Origin: Apus apus
Taxonomy: Eukaryota > Chordata > Aves > Apodiformes > Apodidae
Length of the DNA: 64,000 nucleotides
Assembly: GCF_020740795.1 (NCBI RefSeq)
Contig: NC_067282.1
Span: forward strand, 152,506,858 to 152,570,857
Direction of reading: 5' to 3'
Shown here: one piece after another, positions 12,467-22,066 of the stretch
How the letters are laid out: the number at the start of each line of letters is the position of its first letter
Position numbering within the stretch: the stretch's first letter is position 1
Position numbers and translations under genes: made by a program
The notes under the pieces: model-generated
Told to the model about the DNA's origin: nothing
The model's input: the letters and a program-made list of their open reading frames with translations, nothing else
Database searches by the model: none

Positions 12467-13716
12467 CTAAGTGGAGAGAAAGAAGGAATGGTGAAAGAAC
12501 ATGGAAGAGAAAAGAATACTTAGCACTTCCCTTACACCTTCATAGTGTGCTATATGCACGAAGCTTCACATTTTCTCATAATGCAGCATCACTTGTTTCT
12601 ACAGGAAAAGAACAGTTGATATTTGTCTAAGGCATGAGATAAAATAAGCTTAGAAGGGCATTCAGAAAGCAGGCCATTTGCTCTCCCACATAAATCCCAC
12701 AGCGACGCAGCCCAAAGGCCGAATGTCTTGTGTCCAGCAGCAGGCAGCTGTGGAGTGTTACAAGAAGAAACCAACCCACACAGAGTGATCCTTTCCCTGG
12801 TATAACCTCCTTGCATCTGCTAATTGGGAATCTACAGGCTGGAGGCTTCGTGTTTCAGCATTTCCTGCAAAGGACATCTTAAGTGATCCATAGAAAGAGA
12901 TGACTGTGAAAGTAAGAATTAGAAGAAAGACAGGAAGCAAGCAAGGAGAAGCCAGGTAATAGGAACAAAGTGAGACAGAGCTTAACAGAAGCTTTGACTG
13001 CTGTGTGGACTTCACGTGTCCTCTGAACCACCAGTCTCCCGGTCACTGAGGACAACCTCGTGGCAAACTCTGTCAGGAAACAATGGATTCTATCCAGAGT
13101 ATGTGAGTGGCTGAACAACATGTCTGTTTGCTTAAACTCTTAAAGGTGAACAGTGTGGCAAGAATGGTGAGCAACGATTGGAAAACCTCTTTGGAGGCCT
13201 GGGAACTCTACATAGAACATCATGGCCTCAAAACATTTCTTCTTCTGCTTTTCTTTAAAGAAGGTCATGTTAGCAAAAGAGAAGAATCAGATGGACTGTT
13301 AGTGTAGATATTTAGAACTTTTAGGAGACAATCAAAGCCTGCTGTGAAAAGTGAAAGAAAATTAAGAAGCCAAGCATAAGTAACTAAAAGTGAGAAGGCA
13401 GAGGTAATTTAGATCATTCCTTGGGTGAAAGATAGAGGGCAGACGTGAGGGAGGAGAAATCAAAACAGTGCTTTTCCTCCATTTAATTATTTTACTTACT
13501 GTATTAAGAGCTTTACTATCCAGAAGACAGAGGTATCAACTTTCCTGGGTATCACTAAGTGATTCAATGCTGGGATACCACCCATGACACCCCAGTATCC
13601 TCAAAAACTATGGTACAACTGATGGTTGTATATTAGGATTCCTGCAAGAGTTAATTAATAGATGCCTGCACAGCAGTCCGAAAATCTCTATTTATAGGAT
13701 AAGTATTAGTTTCAGA

Positions 13717-13887
13717 TTATTCCCGTGGGGATGGGTTTCTCCATCTCATTTTCTTGCGTTCTCTTTGCCTGGTTAGATGTGCTTTAATGAGAGCCTCCTG
13801 GTGGTGGAATCTGCCACAGCCAAGCAGGAGGAAAGCAGCATTCTTTGCAGTGCGGTGAAGCAGCTGTTCTTGTGTTTCTTCAGCTGG
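13717..13887 (-). CDS. Candidate terminal coding exon with basic C-terminus, unidentified minus-strand gene (possibly FAM227A)
   Basis: A very good acceptor (long CT tract, then TTTTCATTACAG, exon edge 13887) opens a 56-codon frame in phase 0 that ends at TAA (13719-13717). It begins PAEETQEQLLHRTAKNAAFL, runs through LLGCGRFHHQEALIKAHLTR and ends with a strongly basic QRERKKMRWRNPSPRE. An ATTAAA poly(A) signal lies 230 bases downstream on the same strand (13487-13482). The phase fits another frame of the donor exon at 14783-14816, giving LLLHLHQ joined to PAEETQEQ. That differs from the frame needed for the 12363-12466 exon, so these are either alternative ends or one of them is not real. 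A second frame in this exon (QLKKHKNSCFTALQRM) is also open for 37 codons. Function is unknown. Confidence 0.45.
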   Translation of the reverse strand, partial: PAEETQEQLLHRTAKNAAFLLLGCGRFHHQEALIKAHLTRQRERKKMRWRNPSPRE

Positions 13888-14782
13888 CTGTAATGAAAAG
13901 AAACAGAGAGAGAGAGAGGTGTTTGCTTTTTCAGTAAAATTCAGGTGAGGTATTTAATGTCTAGGATACTAAAAGAAGAGACTTCATTAACTGCAGACCA
14001 CTGAGGTGACTGCTGAAGAAATTATTTGGGCATGGAATGAATTTCAATATGAAAAAAAAAAAAAATTATAGGTTTTAAACTCAGTCTTATTTAGCCCAGC
14101 AGTCAATGTAGCAAGATTCAAGCAGCAATAATTACAATAAATATCCTTTTTGACACCACAATAAGCCTAGAGTAAGCCTGCTGATTTCAGCAGCCAGTGG
14201 GGTTTCCCTATAATTATCCATATAACAGACAACAATAATAATCCTGCAGTGTATATGAAAAAGGCAAGAAAAACACTATGGAGTTAAAAGCAGCTCTGGG
14301 ACCACCTCAGCTATAAATTCTGTATTGCTTGTGAACCAAAAATGTTGAAGAAGGTGCTCCAAATTAGGCTACCAAGAACAGCTTGAGTCTATTCCAAAAC
14401 TTCCACACTGTCATGTGCTACAGCCCCAACTCCATCTATCCCTCTCAGCCTTCCACCAGCATTCCCAAAGACATGTTCATAAAAAGACAGGCAGTTTCCC
14501 TACACAATGACTACAGTATGCAGGTTCTTAACTGTTTGATGAGCTTTTGCAGTCCTAAGGGATGTCTCTAGTTAATTACTGGGAGAGGGGTGAGAGAGTG
14601 TGCATTCAGTGTTCACTTCCCCACAAAGCAACAGGCACAGAAGGATGCACAGTGCTAGACTGTGATGCTTCTGGCATCACTTAAAATCTTACGTCAAAAT
14701 ACTCAGCTGGCAGGAGAACGACACAATATATCGAGAGGCAGTGCTAGAAACAGAAATGCTTGGCTCTTGCCTCAGCACCTAC

Positions 14783-14816
14783 CTGATGTAAGTGGAGAAG
14801 TAACCATGAAGAGCTC
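14783..14816 (-). CDS. Candidate small internal coding exon, minus strand
   Basis: Bounded by an acceptor ending TATTCTAGCAG (exon edge 14816) and a strong GTAGGTGCTG donor (exon edge 14783). All three frames are open over its 34 bases, so the frame depends on the partner exon: it joins the 13717-13887 exon as HLHQ/PAEE or the 12363-12466 exon as LTSG/TVPA. The donor is the most convincing part. A longer open frame on the same strand continues upstream (MLWNFLTAPTILAILAGALH), so the acceptor could also lie elsewhere. Confidence 0.3.
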
Positions 14817-16436
14817 CTGCTAGAATAGCCAGGATGGTTGGTGCAGTGAGGAAATTCCACAGCATTTAAAAAAAATTATTTTAATTTTTTTTGAGGAAAT
14901 GAAGTCTGGCAAGAAATGAAATGTAGTAAAAACATGCAAAGAAGGAACGATCCTTGAGGCGAATCCCACACACAAAAAAATCAGATGCTGAACCTCTTTC
15001 TCTTGCTCTCAAACTCCTGGAGAAGCTTTCTGAACTCCTGATTCCCAAGCCCTACCAACGGTGAGGCTGTGCACACGTTAGCATCTGTGCACACAGCAAC
15101 CAGGCACACAGGGCTGTGCGTTCACCTTGCACACCAAGGCAGGGATGGGCGGCCTGGCCTTTTCCGAGTCTCTGCCTCAGGGAAAGGAGCTGTCAGGGCT
15201 TCCCTCTGATTGGAGAATCACTGTGAGACCCTAGATAAACCAGACAGCTTAGTTTTCCAATGTATTACTACAGTAGTAATCCTGCTTAGTCCAAGCAGAA
15301 CTCAGGCACACAGCTGTTCTGAAATGTAGAGGTTCCTCCTAGGAAGGTGAAGATTACGACCCCTGTGTTACAGGCAGGGCACGTCCTGACCAGAGCTTAG
15401 CATCATTTTTTTTCCCCCCTCAATAACAACCCCCTGAAGCATTTGTAGAGGAAACATATGTGCCTTTGTCTTTGAGCATCTCAGGGAGGTGATTCTCTCA
15501 TCTGGAGCTGTTCAGGTCTCAGTATTTGTTTGGAAATTCAAAATTTTTCAGTGCATTTAACAACTAAAAAAGCCCACAAAAGCGCTCAGTTCCTCGCTGC
15601 CCTGTATGGTGTTTGAAACCTATGTTAGCTACAGGTTTTTATCCAGTTCAGAATTGTAACTCTACATTCTCCCAGCATTTCCTCCAGGGTTCTTGTCCTC
15701 ATTTCACTTCCGGCCCTTCTTCTTTTCATCTTCCTTACCTAATATATGTGCTCACACACATGGATGTTAAATGCTGACAGAAACCACAACTACTTCATAA
15801 AGTACTGCAAGTTTTTCTTTCAGCTTTAAGGGCATTGGGGTTCCCCCTATCCCTTCCCACTGCAATACTAAAAAATCACTAATTTCCAGTACACAGACTG
15901 TAGTACATGGGACCAGAAGCCACTGTTCTTACAGCATGGGCCCTGGAAGAAGCAAATACTGCTTAACTGAACTACCAGATGATACTGCAGCACCAGATTT
16001 TTCTTGTCTGTAGTCACCGGGTTAATGCTATGGTATCTTTCTGGTTCTCATTCCAAGTCAGCAATTTTCTGGTTCACTTCAGGCAGGGTGCCATTTAAGC
16101 ACTCTGAGAATGAAAGACTGTTAAAGAACTGATTTTCTGGAGCATTAACACACGTACAAACTAAATTAAAAGGCTGGAGATTCTCTTATTTTTCTCCTCT
16201 CCTTCCTGGCACTTGTGTTTATCCGCCAGCCCTTTCCCCCTTCATCCTTCTTTTTTTCCTTTTTCTTTTTCCATTTCCTTTTCCTCTCCTCTCCCTTCCC
16301 TTTCCATTTCCCTTTCCCCTTTAACAAAAGTCAGCACCCTAATATCTCATTAACCTCAAATTTTCAGGGAAGCCTCACAAAGTCCTCAACAGAAGCTTTT
16401 CTAACAATGAAGCAAGTAAATTCAGTTCAGTCATTT
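14817..16436. other. Region with ambiguous exon-like pieces, no firm gene
   Basis: Near 15001-15058 the minus strand reads GLGNQEFRKLLQEFESKRKR after a weak acceptor. The plus strand of the same bases reads LKLLEKLSELLIPKPYQ and ends at a GTGAGG donor. Near 15690-15735 the minus strand reads a lysine-rich KEDEKKKGRK. A pyrimidine tract fills 16240-16322. None of these can be assigned with the sequence alone. Confidence 0.3.
16045..16102 (-). CDS. Weak exon-like segment, minus strand
   Basis: After a good acceptor (TCTTTCATTCTCAG) the minus strand reads CLNGTLPEVNQKIADLE and then a stop, with no donor before it. It lies in the right place for an exon of the putative FAM227A, but 17 open codons are easily reached by chance. 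It may be an eroded exon or nothing. Confidence 0.15.
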
Positions 16437-16705
16437 GGAATTATAGAACCGTTTTGGGTGGAAAAGACTTTAAGCTCAGAAGTCCAACCCAGCGCTGCCA
16501 AGTCCACTCCTAAACCAAGCCCCTGGGCACCACGTCTACACATACATTAAATACCTCCAGGGTGTCCAGTGACTCCACCACTTCCCTGGGCAACTGGTTC
16601 CAGTGCCTGGCAACCCTATTGGTGAAAAAAATTTTCCTAATATCCAATCTAAACATCCCTTATCACAACTTGAGGCCATTTTCTCCTGCTCTATTACAGA
16701 TTGGG
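16437..16705 (-). repeat. CR1 LINE 3' fragment, diverged
   Basis: Begins 'attatagaaccgttttgggt' and continues through 'cttccctgggcaactggttc' and 'aaaattttcctaatatccaa', all typical of CR1 in reverse orientation. It is more diverged than the copy at 18376. Confidence 0.85.
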
Positions 16706-17011
16706 TAATTATTTTAAAATTTAGGAAAGGAGTGGTATTTTGCCTCTGCAATATCAAAAATACTGGTGATATGTGCTAGATATTCCTGCTGTTCATTCAA
16801 AATACTACCCAAGCCAACTGCCAAAGCCACCTCCCATGGAATACCAGCCAGCAAGCAACACAGTAAAACTACATTTACCCCGTCATATGCTGAGAAGCGA
16901 AGAGTTGGTAACATGCACAGAAAACGAGGACACTGTGACTCTTCAGGGAACACTTAAGTTATTACAGAATTGCCTGATCTTCTCTCTTCAACTTCCAACC
17001 CATCGTTTTGT

Positions 17012-17158
17012 CCCCCTCCCTGGAAGTGTTCAGGGCCAGGCTGGACGGGGCTCGGAGCAGCCTGGTCTGGTGGGAGGTGTCCCTGCCCGTGCAGGGGGGT
17101 TGGAACTAGGTGATCTTTGAGGTCCTTTCCAGCCCAAACCATCCGTGGCTCTATGATT
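17012..17158 (+). repeat. CR1 LINE 3' end, close to the CBY1 promoter
   Basis: Contains 'ccctggaagtgttcagggcc', 'gaggtgtccctgcccgtgca' in slightly diverged form, and the 3' terminus 'aaaccatccgtggctctatg'. The copy is short, sense-oriented and ends less than 400 bp from the X-box of the CBY1 promoter. Confidence 0.9.
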
Positions 17159-17299
17159 CCCTGAGCTCAGGCACTCCCAGACCTTCCCCACTTCTCCCAC
17201 GCTCCCCAGCAAGGAGGGATTCTCTGCCTGACGGCGCTTCATTGTTTTATCTGCAAAAAAAACACAACAAAACCAACGATTTCAAGCAGCCTTCCAACC

Positions 17300-18060
17300 C
17301 GTTCAGGCAGTCCAGGGGAGGAGCGAGCAACCCTGGCGCAGAACAGCTCAGCCGTGGGGCAGCCCGGCCACCAGAAGAGCCCCATCCCCGCAGCACCAGC
17401 TCCAAGGCCTCCCCACCCCAGGACCGAGGCCGGAGCCTCCCGCGCACACCCGCGGGCTGGTGGGTCAGGCCTTCCCTCCCTCCTTCCATCGCGGCCTCCT
17501 TCCCTCCCTCCCTCCCTCCCTCCCGCCCGCCAGCCCCGCCGTCGCCATGGCGACGCGCCGGCCGCAAACCGCAGCCGGGGCGGGCGGCTGAGCCCACCGG
17601 CGCCGTGAGGGAGCGGGGCGGCCGCAGAGGTGCTCTTCCCCCCCCCTACCCTCCATGGAACAGGCGGGCCTGGCCGCCCACGCCCCGCGGGGCTGCCCGT
17701 ACCACCCCGGGGCGGGGGGTGGGGGGTGGGTAGCGGGGCGGGGGGCTCCTCCCTTCTCCCCTCCTAACCGGCCCCGCCGCAGCCCCGCGCCCCTTCCTCG
17801 GCGGCCGGGGAGCACGGCGTGAGCAGGGCGGGGGCTGCTTTCAGGTGGTGGGAGCCGGGTCCCCGCGGCGGGAAGGAGCGGCCCGGCCCCTCAGCCATGC
17901 CGCTCTTCGGGAACATCTTCAGCCCGAAGAAGACTCCCCCCAGGAAATGCGCCTCTCTCTCCAACCTGCACTTGGTGAGTCCCGGCGGGGACGGGCTGGC
18001 TGCCCCGGGGTGGGCGGCTGCTGCTGGGAGCCCCTTCCAGCCGGGCCTGGCGCGTTCCCG
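17300..18060. promoter_or_regulatory. CpG-island promoter of CBY1, possibly bidirectional
   Basis: A dense GC/CpG block spans the region before and across the first coding exon of CBY1. It holds a run of CCCT repeats (about 17497-17524) and a palindromic X-box. In human, CBY1 and FAM227A lie head to head, so the island may also drive the minus-strand gene to the left. Transcription starts are not visible from sequence. Confidence 0.7.
17540..17555. promoter_or_regulatory. RFX X-box, perfect palindrome
   Basis: CGTCGCCATGGCGACG is a perfect 16-bp inverted repeat. Its core GTCGCCATGGCGAC fits the RFX X-box consensus RYYNYY-N2-RRNRAC at every fixed position. RFX factors switch on ciliary genes through this site. 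It lies 342 bp before the CBY1 start codon, and CBY1 is a ciliary-base protein, which makes it a strong functional candidate. Confidence 0.75.
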
Positions 18061-19963
18061 GGACTGGCCCTTCTGCCGCCTCTCTGGTTTCCATGTTTCG
18101 CCACCCTCATTGTAATTCATGTGTTCCTGGTACCTCGTCGAAATCCATCGTCCCTTGTGGGATCATCACCCCACCCCGCCGCCCAGAGCTTTCCACCTAA
18201 AACTTGTCACCAGCGGTGCGTGAAGCCAGGGCGACGAGTACGTGTTTCAGTGGGAGAAGGTGCCGGGGTGACGGCAGGAGGAGCTGGTCCTCTGCCACAG
18301 CAGTACCTGACTAAAGGAGGGTGTCAGGGGGCAGTGGGAGCAGCAGCTTCCATTGGAATGCTGGTTGCTAAGAAATCATAGAATCATAGACTTCCAGAGA
18401 AGTTTGAGTTGGAAGGGACCTTAAAAATCATCTAGTTCCAACCCCCCTGCACAGGCAGGGACACCTCCCACCAGACCAGGTTGCTCCAAGCCCCATCCAA
18501 CCTGCCCTTGAACATTTCCAGGGAGGGGGCACCCACAGGGCAACCTGGGCAGCCTGTGTCAGCGTCTCACCACCCTCACACTAAAGAGTTTCTTCCTCAT
18601 GTCTAACTTAAATCTTCCCTCCTCCAGTTTTAATCCCTTACTCCTTGCTCTCTCATTACAAGCCCTTGTAAGAAGCCCCTCCCCAGCTTTCCTGTAGCCC
18701 CTTCAGGTACTGGAAGGCCACTATGAGTTTTCCCTGGAGTCTTCTCAAGGCTGAACAGCCCCAACTCTCTCAGCCTGTCTTCATAGGAGACATGGGAGAA
18801 ATGGGAGAGCAAGAGGTGGCTGGTTTTCGATTTTTGTCAAACAGTGAGTGTGATCTTCTCCCTGCAGCTGGACAGATCAACCCGTGAGGCTGAGCTGGGC
18901 CTGGAGTACGGGCTCCCCACCATGAACCTGGCTGGTCAGAGCCTGAAGTTTGAAAACGGCCAGTGGGTGGCAGGTAGAGTGCAGCTCAACGTGCTTTGGT
19001 CTGAAGTAGCCACGGTTGGCTGAGAATCCGTATTTTGACCTCTTTTTTTCCTTCCAGAATCAGGAAACTTCACGGGGGATCGCAGGGAAATGCAGCGCTT
19101 GCGCAAACGCAACCAGCAGCTGGAGGAAGAGAACAACCTCCTTCGGCTGAAGGTGGACATTCTGCTGGACATGGTGAGTCTCTGCCCAACCTCCACCTGC
19201 CCATGGTGGCAGAAATGCCCCCAGTTTTCTCTGCAACCAGTTCTCCCTGCTTTACCCTGCTTTGCGAGACAACTGCCATGGCAGAGCAAGCAAAGTCTGA
19301 TCTCTGCAAGAAGAGGAGAAGGTCCCCTGCCGCAGAGCTTGACTTTGGTGAACACTGCAGCTAGATTAGAGAGGAGCCCCTGGGAGTGCCATGTGTCCTC
19401 TTTCCCTTTCTGTATTGAGCAAGGCATTTTTCTTGCCACTCTGGGCTCTGCCCTAACTGTGAAACTGAGCTACAGCCACCCTTTCTGGTCACAGGAGATG
19501 AAAGTTTCCTTCTGTTCTGACAAGTGGTGTGACATCTATTCAACATGTAAACCTATGGATGGAAGGATTCCCAGGTCCTAAATAAACTGAAATTCAGCCT
19601 TACCCAGAGATCACAGCTTTCATGCTTAAAATCTCAAAACAATTTCAGTGAAATAGAAGACACGTGTATTCTCGGGTTGTGCTGAGAAACTGGAAAGAGC
19701 TTCCAAGGCACAAATGTCTGGCTGCTTGCCCTGCCACAGCACAAGGTGCTCCTCTGAGGGGAGAGCCACCTCTGACCCCTCTCAGTAACCTTCGTGTCCT
19801 GCCACACATGTCCGAGGTGGCCAGTCTGAGGTTAGCCTGGTTGGAGGAGCAGCTCACCCTTGTCATTGTCCACTGTGTGTTGCAGCTCTCCGAGACCACA
19901 GCTGAATCCCACCTGATGGAGAAGGAGCTGGAGAAGCTGAAGCACCACCAGAGGAGGAAGTGA
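17897..19963 (+). CDS. CBY1: Chibby homolog 1 (Wnt antagonist and ciliary-base protein)
   Basis: Four coding exons, 17897-17974, 18868-18973, 19058-19173 and 19886-19963, join in phase to give 125 residues (human 126). The protein starts MPLFGNIFSPKKTPPRK, has the conserved middle LDRSTREAELGLEYGLPTMN and MNLAGQSLKFENGQWVA, and ends in a leucine-rich coiled coil (about residues 73-120, QQLEEENNLLRLKVDILLDM) with a basic tail HHQRRK. CBY1 binds beta-catenin and, with 14-3-3, carries it out of the nucleus. It also sits at the distal appendages of the mother centriole and supports ciliary vesicle docking. The Akt/14-3-3 serine (Ser20) is kept, but residue 18 is Cys where human has Ser. All junctions are GT-AG. 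Intron 1 carries a CR1 copy. The X-box upstream suggests RFX control. Confidence 0.97.
18376..18800 (-). repeat. CR1 LINE copy in CBY1 intron 1
   Basis: Starts 'tcatagaatcatagacttcc' with a short repeated tail unit and runs through 'tggaagggaccttaaaaatc', 'ttgctccaagccccatccaa' and 'ccactatgagttttccctgg' to 'cagcctgtcttcataggaga'. It is about 425 bp, minus-oriented, 5'-truncated and moderately diverged. Confidence 0.95.
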
Positions 19964-20422
19964 AGAGCAAGAGGAGAATGGAGGACAGGGCCAGGCGGCT
20001 CTGAGCTTGGGCCAGGCCAGGCCAGGGCCTCCTGGCTGTGATGGTACTTTGCATAGGTACTTTCTTCCCTGGGACCTTGAGTGACAAGGTGCCTCCAGCA
20101 CCGCGTGGTGCTGCCGGTACGACACAACGGCTGGCTCGGCATAACGCTGTTCATTAATGCTCATGTCGTTTCTCAGAGCACCTTGCCTTGCCACGTTCCC
20201 TCCCCACAGCCCAGCGGCTGGTCCCCTCTTTCCTGAGGCAGCCTGGCTGCCGGTGGTAGAGATTTGCCTGCAGGGGGGACCTGGGGAGACCCCCCACAAC
20301 CCCCCTTCCCGAGATCTGTGCCTGCAGGAGAGCCTGGGGGCTTGTACAGTGTCACCGCTTGCCTTTGGCCAGTAGGATGCTGGCGTTGCTTGTTCTCAAG
20401 GGTTTTTCAGCCGTTCGATAAA
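19964..20422 (+). other. CBY1 3' UTR with candidate poly(A) signal
   Basis: No AATAAA follows the stop before TOMM22 begins. A variant signal GATAAA lies at 20417-20422 and is followed by a T/G-rich stretch, so cleavage near 20440 is likely. This would leave little more than 200 bp to the TOMM22 start codon. An AATAAA near 19581 lies in intron 3 and could serve a shortened transcript. Confidence 0.5.
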
Positions 20423-20454
20423 GATGTGCATTTCAAACCGGGCTCTGTTTGTCA

Positions 20455-21260
20455 TGCCAAGGGCGATGCTGCGGGGGGGGCGGGACTCGGGGGGTCCCGG
20501 GACGCGGGGGGTCCCCGGGACCAGGAGGCGGGCGCTCCTCCTGCCGCCAGGGGCCGCTGCCTGCCTCCAGCCCCGCGGGGTAGCGCACCGCCCCGCTTCC
20601 GGCGGCGCTCTGGCCGCCTTTCCGCTCCCGCTGCCTCGCCGCCCCCTCCGTCCCTGGCTGGTGGTGATGGCGGCCGCTGCGTCCCTCTCTCCGGAGGAGC
20701 TGCTGCCCAAGGGCGGCTCGGGCAAGGCTGAGGAGCTGGAGGACGAGCTGGAGGAGGAGGAGGACGACGAAGAGGTATCGGGGCAGCCGGTGGCGGGGCG
20801 GGCCAGCGCGGGCAGGCCGGGCGGTCGGGGTGACCCCGGCGGGCGCGCAGGGCCGGGCGGGCCTGAAGCGGCGTGTGTCCCCGCAGCTGGACGAGACGCT
20901 GGCGGAGCGGCTGTGGGGGCTGACGGAGATGTTCCCGGAGAGCGTCCGCTCGGCGGCCGGAGCCACCTTCGATCTCTCGCTGACGATAGCGCAGAAGATG
21001 TACAGGTGAAGGCACCGCGGGGCGAGCCGCGCCGGGTCGGAGGCCCGCGGGGGCGGGTCCTGCCGGGTGCGGGTCCTGCCGGGTGCGGGTCCTGCCGGGT
21101 GCGGGTCCTGCCGGGTGCGGGTCCTGCCGGGTGCGGGTCCTGCCGGGTGCGGGTCCTGCCGGGTGCGGGGCGGCTCCGCCGGCTCGTGCTGCGGCGTTGA
21201 CCGCGGGTAGCGCGGTGGGAGCAACGTGGCCGCCCTCTTTGTTTCTGGGCGACGCGGGGG
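20455..21260 (+). promoter_or_regulatory. CpG-island promoter of TOMM22
   Basis: GC-rich, CpG-dense sequence surrounds the first two TOMM22 exons and starts right after the CBY1 3' end. No TATA box is seen, as expected for a housekeeping gene. Confidence 0.7.
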
Positions 21261-22066
21261 AAGGTGCTGCGGGTGGGCTGGCTCGGGGGTGGAGGTGGCG
21301 GGGGCTTTTGTCTGAGGCGTGGAGAGGGAACGCGGGGGAAGCCTCGCACCTGCAAACAGCAGCTGAGGCACCGGTTCTCATTCCTAACGTGCTTTCTCCT
21401 CCCCAGATTCTCCAGGGCGGCTCTGTGGATCGGGACCACCTCCTTCATGATTCTGGTTCTTCCTGTCGTCTTTGAAACTGAAAAACTGCAGATGGAGCAA
21501 CAGCAGCAGCTGCAGCAGCGACAGGTGAGGTGGGAGCACGCTGACCCTCCCTGCTGGCCCTCCAGCCTTGGCTTGGAGTGCCCTCACCTCCTCCCAGTTA
21601 CCAGCTGTGGGAGGAGCTTGGGGAAGAGGAAGAGCAGGGTTTGTTACATGTTGTGGTTCGTGGTGTGTTGTGGGTCATCCCACCAGGTGCTCTGGTCGGA
21701 TGTTTCAATGGGATCATCTTGCCAATTCCCAGGAACAATCCCATGGAAAACACCACCTGCTAAAATATGCATTGAGGCACACGTGGGCTTAACGCAGCAA
21801 CATTCAAGCCTGCCCCATATGCATTTTGGGGGGGTTAAGCATTAAAGTTGGCTTTTGTAGCAGCAGGAGAACCGATATTGTCAGTGCTGTGGGTACCTGT
21901 GGTGTCCTGCTGAGTGGCTGCAGATGGGGAGGGGACACAGGGCACCCCCCCCGTGTCCTTGCAACCCCTGAGCTGACTCTTTTCCTTTCAGATCCTCCTT
22001 GGACCCAACACGGGGCTCTCAGGGGGAATGCCAGGGGCCCTGCCACCACTGTCAGGAAAAATCTAA
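20667..22066 (+). CDS. TOMM22: TOM complex receptor subunit TOMM22
   Basis: Four exons, 20667-20774, 20887-21005, 21407-21524 and 21992-22066, join in phase to 139 residues (human 142). The acidic cytosolic N-terminus (residues 21-39, mostly Glu and Asp) binds presequences. The conserved block ERLWGLTEMFPESVRSAAGA is followed by the single membrane helix at about residues 80-98 (AALWIGTTSFMILVLPVVF), with the family's mid-membrane proline at 95. The short intermembrane-space tail runs QMEQQQQLQQRQ and ends GGMPGALPPLSGKI. TOMM22 is the central receptor that holds the TOM40 pores together in the outer mitochondrial membrane and passes precursors from TOMM20/TOMM70 to the channel. The start is the first ATG of the conserved frame; GC-rich overlapping frames are shadows. 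Confidence 0.97.
21053..21164 (+). repeat. 16-bp minisatellite in TOMM22 intron 2
   Basis: Seven exact head-to-tail copies of GCGGGTCCTGCCGGGT fill this stretch, 47 bp after the exon 2 donor. The array is fully CpG-containing and nearly perfect, which points to recent expansion. It is the source of repetitive open frames on both strands that should not be read as proteins. Confidence 0.97.

Noticed and set aside
18620-18820. Open frame 'LSHFSHVSYEDRLRELGLFS' in CBY1 intron 1
   Set aside because: This is the reading frame of the CR1 LINE copy at 18376-18800, not a host exon.
20396-21448. Open frames of 258-350 codons on both strands across the TOMM22 promoter and introns, with 16-residue repeats such as TRQDPHPAGPAPGR
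   Set aside because: They come from stop-poor CpG-island DNA and the 16-bp minisatellite, overlap true TOMM22 exons out of frame and show no family motif.
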